The notes under the pieces were generated by a model that did not search any database, had not been told where the DNA came from, and saw only the letters and a program-made list of their open reading frames with translations. The position numbers and the translations under genes are program-made. Shown here piece by piece: positions 33,542-42,452 of a stretch of 64,000 nt of DNA. Numbering within the stretch: position 1 is the stretch's first letter; each line of letters opens with the position of its first letter. Source of the stretch: CANMIH01 sp049116335 (GTDB lineage Bacteria; Pseudomonadota; Alphaproteobacteria; Rhodobacterales; Rhodobacteraceae); assembly GCA_049116335.1 (NCBI GenBank), contig JAGDYZ010000003.1:310001-374000 (forward strand), read 5' to 3'.

Positions 33542-34381
33542 ATGGTCGAGATCCTGCGTACAAAGGCCGAGCTGCGCGCTCGGGTGGCAGAGTGGAAAGC
33601 CCAAGGCGCGCGCGTAGGCGTGGTGCCGACAATGGGGGCTTTGCATCAAGGGCACCTGAGCCTTGTCAGCGCTGCAGGTGAGGCCTGTGAACGGGTGATT
33701 GTGACAATCTTCGTGAACCCAAAACAGTTCAACAGGCCCGAGGATCTTGAGAACTATCCCCGGACTGAGGAAGATGATGCACGCAAACTGGCAGGCTATC
33801 CTGCGGATGTGATCTATGTGCCTGATCCCGATCAGATCTATCCCGATGGCTTTGCCACAAATGTCTCAATCTCGGGCCTGACCGAAGTGCTTTGTGGAGC
33901 GCATCGTCCGGGGCATTTCGATGGCGTGGCCACTGTTGTGACTAAGCTGTTTACCCAGACCTGTGCTGATATGGCGTTTTTTGGGGAAAAGGATTTCCAA
34001 CAGCTGCAGGTGGTGAAACGTCTGGCAGCGGATCTGGATCTGATGATCGAGGTTGTGGGCTGTCCGACCATTCGCGAAGAAGATGGGCTTGCGATGTCTT
34101 CGCGCAATTTGTTGTTGTCCGACCGTTCACGGATCAAAGCCCCGGTGCTGAATGAGGCCATGGAAGAGATGGCCGAAGGGCTTCGGCAAGGTGGGCAAGC
34201 TTCTGATCTGCGGGCCAAAGCCGAATCGCGCCTGACTGCGGCGGGATTTGGTGAGATCGAATACATTGATCTCCGTGCCTGTGATGATCTCTCGGTGCTG
34301 GAAACACCCGAACGCCCCGCGCGCTTGCTGGCAGCAGCTTGGCTGGCTGGTGTCCGTTTGATCGACAATATTGCTGTGTGA
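33542..34381 (+). CDS. panC: Pantoate-beta-alanine ligase (PanC)
   Basis: The 279-residue protein has the pantothenate synthetase signature PTMGALHQGHLSLV, with the His-x-Gly-His-like ATP site, and NPKQFNRPEDLENYPR. It also has FFGEKDFQQLQVVKRL and MSSRNLLLS. It joins pantoate and beta-alanine using ATP. The ATG begins on the base immediately after the panB stop, so translation is coupled. Confidence 0.96.
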   Translation: MVEILRTKAELRARVAEWKAQGARVGVVPTMGALHQGHLSLVSAAGEACERVIVTIFVNPKQFNRPEDLENYPRTEEDDARKLAGYPADVIYVPDPDQIYPDGFATNVSISGLTEVLCGAHRPGHFDGVATVVTKLFTQTCADMAFFGEKDFQQLQVVKRLAADLDLMIEVVGCPTIREEDGLAMSSRNLLLSDRSRIKAPVLNEAMEEMAEGLRQGGQASDLRAKAESRLTAAGFGEIEYIDLRACDDLSVLETPERPARLLAAAWLAGVRLIDNIAV

Positions 34382-34568
34382 AGACCTTGAAAACGTGAGG
34401 TAAAAAATCTTCGGCGAAGCGGTGTCGCAATAGGGGAATTTCAGGCAATCCTATCCTTTGGGATGGGTGACGTAACCCAATTCGTCGGGATTCAACCTCT
34501 GGCAAGGTTTTTGGTGTTTTGTACCGGGCAGCGTCTGGAGGGCCGGCGCGACAAGACAGGAAGCGCCA

Positions 34569-35204
34569 ATGCCGAGAAAATACCCACCCTACCCGTTTCA
34601 TGAACCCGTGCCGTGCGGCATGAATGATGAAGAAATTCATGAGGTGGTTCGGGATTTGATGTCTCAAAACCCGACGCTGACCCTGCGCGATGGCGGTCCT
34701 TTGGATCCGCTGTGTCGCGCGTTGAATGTCGATCTGGAATATTCGGATATTCCGAACGAAATCCTGCTGGAAGTGCCTGTCGATAAAAAGGCGGTGATCT
34801 GGCTCGGCAAAAATGGCAAACCACGCCACGACCGACTGGCGACCGCCATTGGGGTTGGGCACTGGATCTTGCACGTTCCGGTCTCGATCGAAAAAAATCC
34901 GGGCTGCGGTATGCAGGCCCTGTATTCGCCCACCGAAAAGGTTGCTCAGCAAGAGGCCAAACGCTTTGCACTGGCGCTTTTGATGCCGCAGGAATCCTTT
35001 AAATCCCTGTGGTATGAGGGCAAGGCCCAGCTTGTGGCAGAGACGCTCAATGTGCCAACCTTGGCGGTATATGACCGGGCCAAGATGCTGCGGCTTGATG
35101 TGGATGGTGACCATAAATCTGACACCTCAGGGGTCAAAGTGGTCGACCCCCGGGGCATCCTGACCTCTAAGGAAGGAGCAGCTGCTGAAGGCTCCGCCCC
35201 ATAA
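34569..35204 (+). CDS. ImmA/IrrE-like protein with degenerate active site
   Basis: The 211-residue protein follows the ImmA/IrrE metallopeptidase plan: an N-terminal half with IWLGKNGKPRHDRLATAIG, the helix that normally carries HExxH, then EAKRFALALLMPQESF and a C-terminal VAETLNVPTLAVYDRAKML helix. Where family members read HELGHWLLH, this protein reads IGVGHWILH, so the first His and Glu are missing and only the second His remains. It should not hydrolyse peptides. It may have kept a binding or regulatory role. Its 3-prime end overlaps the convergent deacylase gene by 38 bp. Confidence 0.75.
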   Translation: MPRKYPPYPFHEPVPCGMNDEEIHEVVRDLMSQNPTLTLRDGGPLDPLCRALNVDLEYSDIPNEILLEVPVDKKAVIWLGKNGKPRHDRLATAIGVGHWILHVPVSIEKNPGCGMQALYSPTEKVAQQEAKRFALALLMPQESFKSLWYEGKAQLVAETLNVPTLAVYDRAKMLRLDVDGDHKSDTSGVKVVDPRGILTSKEGAAAEGSAP

Positions 35205-36441
35205 CGCGGGCTGAATCCAGCATGTCGGTTACGCCGACCCATTCATCCGGTTTATGGGCCAATTCAAGAACACCTGGCCCATAGGCAATACAATTCTGAA
35301 GCCGCCCAATCCGGTCGATATGCTTTTGATCGTAAGATCCCGGAGAGGCCACAAAATCAGGATCCTGCCCCAAGACATCGCGAATGGCCTGAGCCACGGT
35401 GGTCACCACAGGCGCGTCTTTGTCCGTCATCGACGGGATCACATGGTTCAATTCGCGGATTTCGTAATCAAATCCGGGGCGGCGGGCCTTAAGGTCGTCG
35501 AGCAGTGCGATCACCTCGGCCTGAACGTTTTCCAACCCTTCTTCGATCAGAAACCGGCGATCAATCACAATGCGACAGCTGTCTGGCACACAGTGAGCGG
35601 GCAGGCCTGTGAAATCGGCGGGTTGCTCGGGCTGACCGCCATGGATCGAATTGATGTTCATCGTCGATTGCCGAGCCCCTTCGGGCACAACGGGCATCTC
35701 GGTGTGACGTGATGCCATGGCGGGGTAAAGCTCGGCCTCAAATTTATCCAGAACCGCCGCCATATGGCGCACGGCGCAATCCCCAAGAAACGGCATCGAT
35801 CCATGGGCGATCTCGCCTTTGGTTTCAATTTCGGCCCACCAGCCGCCGCGGTGCCCAAGGCAAATTCGGTCTTTGTTCAGCGGTTCGGGTATGATGACGT
35901 GCTGCACGCGCTCTGGGTCAAAATACCCTTTTTCCGCCAAATAGGCGACGCCGCCATAGCCGCCGGATTCCTCATCCGCTGTGGCGCTGATCTCAATTGC
36001 ACCCGCAAAGTCGGGGTGTTCTTCGAGAAACGCTTCAACCGCAATGATCGAGGCGGCTAGACCGCCTTTCATGTCACAGGCGCCGCGACCATAGATTTTG
36101 TCGTCTTCCAGCTCTCCGCCAAACGGATCACGGGTCCAGCCAGCGCCGACTTCGACAACATCGTGGTGTGAATTGAAATGCACACATTCCCCGGGGCGGG
36201 GGCCCTCACGACGGGCCACAAGGTTCCAGCGGGGATAGGCATCGCTGTCGCCCGGCGCGCCAAAGGCGCGGATCAATTCGCAGCTAAACCCTTTGGCCGA
36301 AAGCCGGGTTTCAAGGTATTCGCAGATGGCGAGATAATTCTCGCCGGGGGGATTCAAAGTGGGGATGCGGATCAGATCCTGGGTGAGTTTGATCAGATCG
36401 TCGCGTTTGTTTTCAATGCGTTGGTGTAAAGTGTCGGACAT
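35167..36441 (-). CDS. ArgE/DapE-family deacylase (M20 metallopeptidase)
   Basis: The 424-residue protein has the M20 metal ligands: HFNSHHDVVEVG, GRGACDMKGG, DEESGGYGG with the catalytic Glu, and VIIPEP. A dimerisation lid (ETKGEIAHGSMPFLG) and the C-terminal ligand His (SYDQKHIDRI) are present. It hydrolyses an N-acyl amino acid or similar amide in the cytoplasm; acetylornithine is a common substrate but not proven here. Its end overlaps the ImmA-like gene on the other strand by 38 bp. Confidence 0.9.
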   Translation of the reverse strand: MSDTLHQRIENKRDDLIKLTQDLIRIPTLNPPGENYLAICEYLETRLSAKGFSCELIRAFGAPGDSDAYPRWNLVARREGPRPGECVHFNSHHDVVEVGAGWTRDPFGGELEDDKIYGRGACDMKGGLAASIIAVEAFLEEHPDFAGAIEISATADEESGGYGGVAYLAEKGYFDPERVQHVIIPEPLNKDRICLGHRGGWWAEIETKGEIAHGSMPFLGDCAVRHMAAVLDKFEAELYPAMASRHTEMPVVPEGARQSTMNINSIHGGQPEQPADFTGLPAHCVPDSCRIVIDRRFLIEEGLENVQAEVIALLDDLKARRPGFDYEIRELNHVIPSMTDKDAPVVTTVAQAIRDVLGQDPDFVASPGSYDQKHIDRIGRLQNCIAYGPGVLELAHKPDEWVGVTDMLDSARVMGRSLQQLLLP

Positions 36442-36551
36442 CAGGTTCTCCTCGGCGCCAGTTTTGACGCCGAGCGGAGTTCACGCAAGCCCCGATTTTG
36501 GGAACGCGACGTTGATCGGAAAAGCTCGGACCTCTCCAACCTGCGTGCGGA

Positions 36552-37505
36552 TCAGGGCAGTTGCAGGCGCGGGGCTGTTCCCAAAGAAATGGGTCCAAGC
36601 GCCGCTTTGCCACGATTCAACGTGAGAGGAAGATCCAAAGTATCTGTGCGACCGCTCAACCCCGACAACAGGCCAAGGCCCTGTTCCACGGTCTTGGCTA
36701 ATCCCGCAGGAATGCGGTCCGCGGCCTGAGCTGCAGCCAGCATGTCACGCCAGTTTTCGGCTCGAAGCGTCAGCCGTCCGGTGGCCTGACCGTCGCGATC
36801 CACGTCAAGATCTCCAGCCAAGGCCAAGAGCAAGCCATCCAAACTATATTGGGCCTGACGCAGATCGATTTTGCGCGGCTGTGGGCGTTGGTGGGCGGCC
36901 TCTAACGACCAGGGGCGATCAAATTCGATCTGTGCCTGAACTTGCAGGCTGTCGGAGACACCTTCCCCCAGTGTCGGCAGCGCGGTGGCCTCTCCTGCAA
37001 TAGATTTGGCGGCTATGGCCAACTGATAGGTGGTGCCCGAGGTCTGGCCAAGCGCAGCGCGTGCGCCCGCAAGCGCCAAGTTCTGCGACCCCGAGAGGTT
37101 AAGGCTCTCAGCCTCAGCATTCAGGCGCAGGATGTCGCCGTCTGCGGTATAGACAACACTCGCGCGAAGCCCTGATCCGGTGATCTGGGTTTGGTTGAGT
37201 GTTTGGCTGTCTGGCCAGATCAGAATTTTGTGACCGGGTTTGTAAGACAGGCCGAGGATCTGGAAAAACGGTGCTTCCCAGATCAATCCCGTGTTGGGGT
37301 CGGCCAGCATGACATCGGTTAGGGTGATATCAAGGCGATTGGGAAAGCCACGTAGTTTCAGGTCACTATAGCTGGCTTCCCAGCCTTCAAGCTGGCGCGC
37401 CTCGAACCATTGGGTGATCTGCGATTTTGTGGCGCGGGCCTCCCACATCCAGAACAGCCCCCATCCCAGAGCCGCAGCCATTACCACTGCAATCAGCCGT
37501 TTCAT
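36552..37505 (-). CDS. DUF2125 family protein, membrane anchored
   Basis: The 317-residue protein has one N-terminal hydrophobic helix (residues 3-19, RLIAVVMAAALGWGLFW). A beta-rich extracytoplasmic part follows, with FEARQLEGWEASYSDLKLRGFPNRLDITL, typical of DUF2125. Repeated beta-strand segments suggest a beta-prism-like or lipid-binding fold related to AsmA-like proteins. It is a conserved alphaproteobacterial protein without a known role. It is transcribed divergently from chaC, 66 bp apart. Confidence 0.85.
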   Translation of the reverse strand: MKRLIAVVMAAALGWGLFWMWEARATKSQITQWFEARQLEGWEASYSDLKLRGFPNRLDITLTDVMLADPNTGLIWEAPFFQILGLSYKPGHKILIWPDSQTLNQTQITGSGLRASVVYTADGDILRLNAEAESLNLSGSQNLALAGARAALGQTSGTTYQLAIAAKSIAGEATALPTLGEGVSDSLQVQAQIEFDRPWSLEAAHQRPQPRKIDLRQAQYSLDGLLLALAGDLDVDRDGQATGRLTLRAENWRDMLAAAQAADRIPAGLAKTVEQGLGLLSGLSGRTDTLDLPLTLNRGKAALGPISLGTAPRLQLP

Positions 37506-37571
37506 GCCACGCCCCCTTTTCCTGTCGCGCCGGATGGTGTTTACAGCGCTCGCACAACAAGGACCAGAACC

Positions 37572-38102
37572 ATGTCGCTTTGGGTATTTGGATACGGATC
37601 ATTGCTTTGGAACCCCGGCTTTCCGGTGGCGGAACAGGCCCATGGCCGTTTGGCAGGCTATGCGCGCAGTTTTTGTATGTATTCCATCCACCATCGGGGC
37701 ACCGAAGAAGATCCCGGTCTGGTTCTGGCGCTGGATGCCCATGACGAGGCCGTCTGTGATGGTCTTGCGCTGCGGGCAGAGCCGGGCACCGAGGACGAAA
37801 CGCTGGCCTATTTGCGTGAGCGTGAATTGGTGTCCTCGGCCTATCTTGAGAAACATGTGCCGGTGCAGCTGTCTGATGGGCGTGTGGTCGAGGCAGTGAC
37901 GTATATCATCGACCCTAACCACGTGCAGCATACCGGTGGATTGGCACTGGAAGAGCAGGCGCAGATCATTGCGCGGGCCCATGGTGGACGTGGTCCAAAC
38001 ACCGAATATCTATATAATACGGCGGCGCATCTGGATGAGTTGGGCATTCCTGACCCTGAATTGCACTGGTTGACCGACCGCGTAAAGCAGATCTGTGGAT
38101 AA
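37572..38102 (+). CDS. ChaC-type gamma-glutamylcyclotransferase
   Basis: The 176-residue protein starts MSLWVFGYGSLLWNPGF, the hallmark of the family, with the glycine-rich loop at residues 6-12. A long upstream frame is non-coding (it covers the DUF2125 start on the other strand). GGLALEEQAQIIARAHGGRGPNTEYLYNT near the end is also typical of ChaC. It cleaves gamma-glutamyl bonds, mainly of glutathione, releasing 5-oxoproline. Confidence 0.92.
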   Translation: MSLWVFGYGSLLWNPGFPVAEQAHGRLAGYARSFCMYSIHHRGTEEDPGLVLALDAHDEAVCDGLALRAEPGTEDETLAYLRERELVSSAYLEKHVPVQLSDGRVVEAVTYIIDPNHVQHTGGLALEEQAQIIARAHGGRGPNTEYLYNTAAHLDELGIPDPELHWLTDRVKQICG

Positions 38103-38168
38103 CTGCTTGGCATTACAGGTTTAAGAAACTAGGCTCGCCTCAGATTAACCAAACGCGTCAGGTGTCCA

Positions 38169-39329
38169 ATGGACCAGCCCGACCTCGAGGCCGAGCCACA
38201 TTTTAGCCAACCCGTGCGTCAGGTGTTCCTGATGCTCACTGTGATTGGCCTCTCCGGCGCGGGTGCCTTTATGGCGCTTCCGCGGGTGTTGCCCGTGTTT
38301 CAGTCGAACCCCTATCTGAACGGGTTCATCCTGTTCGTCTTTGCCATTGGTGTTGTGGCCTGTTTCTGGCAGGTGGCGATGCTGATCTATTCGGTGCGCT
38401 GGATTGAGAGCTTTGCCAAAACCCACGACGGCGGCGCGGCTCCTCAGCTACTGGCACCTCTGGCGACGCTTCTGCGGCGGCGCGACAAGCGGATGCAGAT
38501 CAATACGGCATCCACGCGCTCCATTCTGGATTCGGTGGCGACACGGATTGATGAAGCGCGAGAGATCACACGATACATTGTTTCCTTGCTGATCTTCTTA
38601 GGCCTGCTGGGAACTTTCTACGGTCTCGCTACCACGGTGCCGGCGCTTGTCGATACCATCCGGGGCTTGGCTCCGCGTGAAGGCGAAGAAGGCGTGGCGG
38701 TGTTCAACCGCCTGATGACCGGGTTGGACAGTCAGCTTGGCGGCATGGGTGTTGCCTTTGCCTCGTCGTTGCTGGGGTTGGCTTGTTCGCTGGTTGTGGG
38801 GCTATTGGAACTTTTTGCCGGGCACGGCCAGAACCGGTTCTACCGCGAGCTGGAAGAGTGGTTGAGCTCAATCACCAAACTTGGCTTTTCGCATGGCGAA
38901 GAGGGTGGCGCCGACATGGGGGCCGCTGGGATTGTGTTGGATCAGATGGGCGAACAGATGGAGCGGTTGCAGACCCTCTTTGCCCGATCCGAGCAAGGCC
39001 GCGCCGATGTGGATGCCCGTCTGGGGCAATTGGCGGATTCTCTGGAACGTATGACCGAGCGGATTGAAGCGACCTCGCCCTCTGCCAACTCACTGGCGCG
39101 GATTGCCGAAGGCCAGGAACTTTTGGCCGAAGCCATCCGTGAAAAAGAAAGCGCCGAAGGTCTCGATGCCGAGAGCCGCATGCGGTTGCGCTCGATTGAT
39201 GTGCAGATGTTGCGTATTCTGGAAGAGATCAGCGCGGGCCGTCAGGAGAGCATGGCCGAGCTGCGCACCGAACTTTCATCGCTTGGGCGCAAGATGCTTC
39301 AGCCGCGCGCCGCGAGACCCGAGGAGTAA
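38169..39329 (+). CDS. ExbB/MotA-like membrane protein with coiled C-terminal tail
   Basis: The 386-residue protein has membrane helices at about 17-37, 51-75, 136-157 and 191-216. The third helix carries FLGLLGTFYGL, the conserved MotA/TolQ/ExbB motif with Thr149, and the fourth carries VAFASSLLGLACSLVVGLLE, the partner helix of such proton channels. The C-terminal 160 residues are charged and predicted helical. It lies 3 bp before the MotB-like coiled-coil gene, so the two form one proton-channel complex by family logic. It is not a flagellar gene set. Confidence 0.88.
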   Translation: MDQPDLEAEPHFSQPVRQVFLMLTVIGLSGAGAFMALPRVLPVFQSNPYLNGFILFVFAIGVVACFWQVAMLIYSVRWIESFAKTHDGGAAPQLLAPLATLLRRRDKRMQINTASTRSILDSVATRIDEAREITRYIVSLLIFLGLLGTFYGLATTVPALVDTIRGLAPREGEEGVAVFNRLMTGLDSQLGGMGVAFASSLLGLACSLVVGLLELFAGHGQNRFYRELEEWLSSITKLGFSHGEEGGADMGAAGIVLDQMGEQMERLQTLFARSEQGRADVDARLGQLADSLERMTERIEATSPSANSLARIAEGQELLAEAIREKESAEGLDAESRMRLRSIDVQMLRILEEISAGRQESMAELRTELSSLGRKMLQPRAARPEE

Positions 39330-39332
39330 TCC

Positions 39333-42300
39333 ATGCCCCTGTCCCGCCGCACCGGTGCCCGGTTCCAGGCCTCGATCTGGCCCGGTTTCGTGGATGCGAT
39401 GACAGGGCTTTTGCTGGTCCTGACCTTCGTGTTGTCGATCTTTATGGTTGTGCAATTTGTGCTGCGTGAGACGATCACCGGACAGGAAAGTCAGTTGGAT
39501 ACTCTGTCGTCAGAGCTCTCCGCTTTGGCGCAAGCCTTGGGGGTGCAGGAACGGCGCAACACTGCTTTGAACACCCAGTTGGGTGAGTTGGAGGCCACGC
39601 TGAGTTCAACAGAACTGCGTCTGGCCGAACAACAAAGCATCATCTCAAGCCTCACATCACAACGCGACCGTCAGGCGGCGCAGCTGGATGAGGCATCGAC
39701 CCGCATCGCGTCGTTTGAGGCTCAGGTTGCCACGTTGCTGTCGGAACGCGACGAGGCACGGGGCACGGTGACCCAACTTGAGGCGGCGCGGGACGAACTT
39801 GTCTCTGAGCGGGATGCGTTGAATCTGGCGCTGGCGCAGGCGCGCAGTGAAATTGATGAAGGCGTGGAGGCGGCTCGACTGGCCGCAGCGCGCCGAGAGG
39901 CATTAGAAGCGCTGATCACCGATTTGAAGGCGCAGAACGCGGATCGGGATGGGCAGATCGGCAGCCTGTCTGAACGGGTGGCCGAGCTTGAGACCGAGCT
40001 CAGCGCGGAAGAGGCACAGAAGCTGGCCGAAGCCGAGGCCGCGGCGGCGCTGCGCAAACGTCTGGAAGAGGCGGATGCGGAACTGACGGCAATGACGCTG
40101 ACGCTTGAGGCGGAACGGCAGAAGGCTGAAGAAACGCTGACGCTTTTGGCGGCGGCGCGTGAGGTCGAATCCGATCTGAATGCTCAACTGGCTGCAGCTT
40201 TGGTTGCGGGGCAGCAGCAAAGCACCAGCTTGCAAAACCGGATCGCGGAGTTGGAGCTAGCACTGGCCGCCTCGAATGATCGATTAGCTGCGGCCCTGCA
40301 AGACAGTGAAGCCGAAGCGCAGGGGCTTCAGGCGCGCGTGGCGCAGCTTGAAGCAACCCTGGCCGACAGCGAAGCGCAGGGCGCGCAAACGGATGACCGC
40401 CTGAGCCAGTTGCGCGCTGATTTCGACGCTGAAATGGCCGCGCGCAAGGCCGCAGAGCAGGCATTGGCCGACGAAAAAACCGCGCGTGCCGAAGCCGAGC
40501 GAACTTTGGAGCAAGCCTCGGCGCGGGCCGGGGCAACAGAGACACGGCTTTCAGATCTGTCGGCGCAACTGGCCACGGCGTTGGCCCGGTTGGACAGTGC
40601 CGAGGCGCTGGGTATGGAGTTGAGCACGCTGCGCGACCGCAATGAGCTTTTGGTGTCGCAATTGTCGACGGCCACAAGTCAGGCCTCGGATCGCGCGGCG
40701 GCATTGCAGGGATTGCAGACCGAAAAAGAGGCCGTGGATGGGCAGTTGTCGCAGGCACTTGCGGATCTGAACGAAACCCAGAAGGTTCTGGATCGTTTGC
40801 GGGCCGAGGCGGCGACCTTGTCGCGTCAGGTGGCGGAGGCTCAGACCCGAGACGGGGCCCAGACCGCTGAGCTTGAAGCCTTGCGTGGCGAACGCGCTGT
40901 GCTGCAGGCGGATCTTGAGGCGCTCCAATCCCGAGACAAGCAGGCAACGCTGCGGATCGCAGGGCTTGAGGCGGATACGGCCGAGTTGAATGCGAAATTG
41001 GCGGCAATTGGTGGGCAGGCTGCGGAACGAGGGGCCGAGCTTGATGCGCTGCGCACGCAGGTTGTGCGGCTTGAGGCGGCTCTGACCGCCGCGCAGGAAC
41101 AGGCGATTGCGCGCGATACGGAACTTGCAGGCCTGCGCCGGGCCCTGGCCGAAGCGCAGGCCCGCGCAGTGGGGCCGGGTGAGGCCGAAGTTGAGGCTCT
41201 GCAGGGCGAGCTGGCACAGTTGCGCAGCGAGTTGGACACGGCCAGCAGCCGTGCCGCTGAGCGGGAAACCCGGTTGAGTGGCCTGCAGTCCGAGCTTCAG
41301 ACCCTGAACACACGACTGGCCGCTGCAGATGGCCGCGTGGCCTCAAGCGAAGCAGAACGCGACATGCTGCAAGCGCGCGTGGATCAATTGACCGCAGATC
41401 TAGAAGCGGCGTCCTCTCGCGATGTGCGGCAGGAAAGTGAACTGACCACCCTGCGTCGGTCATTGGCCGAAGCACAGGCCCGCGCGGCCGAAGCGTCGGA
41501 TGATACGCGGTCTTTGGAAGAAAAACTTGCAGCGGCGCTGGCCGAACGTCTGGCGGTTGAGACCACGGCGCAGGAAACCCGCGAGAAGCTGACTGCAGCG
41601 TTGGCGGCACAAAAGGCGGCGGAAGCTGAGCGGGATACCGGTCTGACGGCCGCGGAAGAACGTGAGATCTTGCTGGCGCAGGCGCGGGAAAAACTGGCGC
41701 AAAGCGATGAGCGTGCAAGCCAGGCGGAATTGCAGGTTGAAGCCTTGAACCAAAGCGTAGGGGCCCTGCGTACGCAGTTGGGTGAACTGCAGGCGCTGTT
41801 GGATGATGCCAAAGTACGCGATGTCGAGGCCGAGGTTCGGTTGCAGTCACTAGGGTCGGAACTAAACGCCGCAGTTGCCCGTGTGGCGCAGGAAGAACGC
41901 CGCCGCCGGATCGCCGAAGAAGAGCGGCGCAAACTGGAAGAGGCCGAGCGCAAACGTCTGGAAGCTGAAAAGAAGGATCTGGAACGCTATCGGTCTGAAT
42001 TCTTTGGCCGTGTGCGCGAGATCATCGCCGATCGGGATGGGGTACGGATTGAAGGGGACCGGTTTGTCTTCTCGTCCGAGGTTCTGTTCGAGGTCGGCTC
42101 GGCGGATCTGTCGCCGCTTGGGAAACGTGAGATTGCCAAAGTTGCCAATATTTTGCGCGCCATTTCCGCAGATATTCCCGAAGGCATTGATTGGGTGATC
42201 CGGGTTGATGGCCACACAGACAATGTGCCGATCCGAGGTGGGGCCGAATTTGCCGACAACTGGGAGCTTAGCCAGGCACGCGCACTGTCAGTGGTGCGGG

Positions 42301-42440
42301 ATATGATCCAGTCTTACGGCATCCCACCTGAACGTCTGGCGGCCAATGGATTTGGGGAATTCCAGCCGGTGAATCCGGCCAATACCTCAGAGGCGCGGGC
42401 GCAGAACCGCCGGATTGAATTGAAACTGACCGAGAAATAG
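39333..42440 (+). CDS. MotB/OmpA-like protein with very long coiled-coil
   Basis: The 1,035-residue protein has one membrane helix (about 19-45) with Asp21 in FVDAMTGLLLVL, matching the channel Asp of MotB (ADFMTAMM). Residues about 50-890 form one continuous heptad-rich coiled coil. An OmpA-type peptidoglycan-binding domain follows at about 905-1035 with FEVGSADLSPLGK, VDGHTDNVPI, NWELSQARALSVV and QNRRIELKL. A GAGGAG site precedes the ATG. The coiled coil could span 100 nm if fully extended, far beyond ordinary MotB. Function unknown; a proton-driven envelope device is inferred. Confidence 0.88.
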   Translation: MPLSRRTGARFQASIWPGFVDAMTGLLLVLTFVLSIFMVVQFVLRETITGQESQLDTLSSELSALAQALGVQERRNTALNTQLGELEATLSSTELRLAEQQSIISSLTSQRDRQAAQLDEASTRIASFEAQVATLLSERDEARGTVTQLEAARDELVSERDALNLALAQARSEIDEGVEAARLAAARREALEALITDLKAQNADRDGQIGSLSERVAELETELSAEEAQKLAEAEAAAALRKRLEEADAELTAMTLTLEAERQKAEETLTLLAAAREVESDLNAQLAAALVAGQQQSTSLQNRIAELELALAASNDRLAAALQDSEAEAQGLQARVAQLEATLADSEAQGAQTDDRLSQLRADFDAEMAARKAAEQALADEKTARAEAERTLEQASARAGATETRLSDLSAQLATALARLDSAEALGMELSTLRDRNELLVSQLSTATSQASDRAAALQGLQTEKEAVDGQLSQALADLNETQKVLDRLRAEAATLSRQVAEAQTRDGAQTAELEALRGERAVLQADLEALQSRDKQATLRIAGLEADTAELNAKLAAIGGQAAERGAELDALRTQVVRLEAALTAAQEQAIARDTELAGLRRALAEAQARAVGPGEAEVEALQGELAQLRSELDTASSRAAERETRLSGLQSELQTLNTRLAAADGRVASSEAERDMLQARVDQLTADLEAASSRDVRQESELTTLRRSLAEAQARAAEASDDTRSLEEKLAAALAERLAVETTAQETREKLTAALAAQKAAEAERDTGLTAAEEREILLAQAREKLAQSDERASQAELQVEALNQSVGALRTQLGELQALLDDAKVRDVEAEVRLQSLGSELNAAVARVAQEERRRRIAEEERRKLEEAERKRLEAEKKDLERYRSEFFGRVREIIADRDGVRIEGDRFVFSSEVLFEVGSADLSPLGKREIAKVANILRAISADIPEGIDWVIRVDGHTDNVPIRGGAEFADNWELSQARALSVVRDMIQSYGIPPERLAANGFGEFQPVNPANTSEARAQNRRIELKLTEK

Positions 42441-42452
42441 ATCGCCGATGCG

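Noticed and set aside
40000..41850. 616-residue Pro/Arg-rich frame antisense to the coiled-coil gene
   Set aside because: Produced by low stop-codon density opposite a G+C-rich repetitive coiled coil; no family-like segment.
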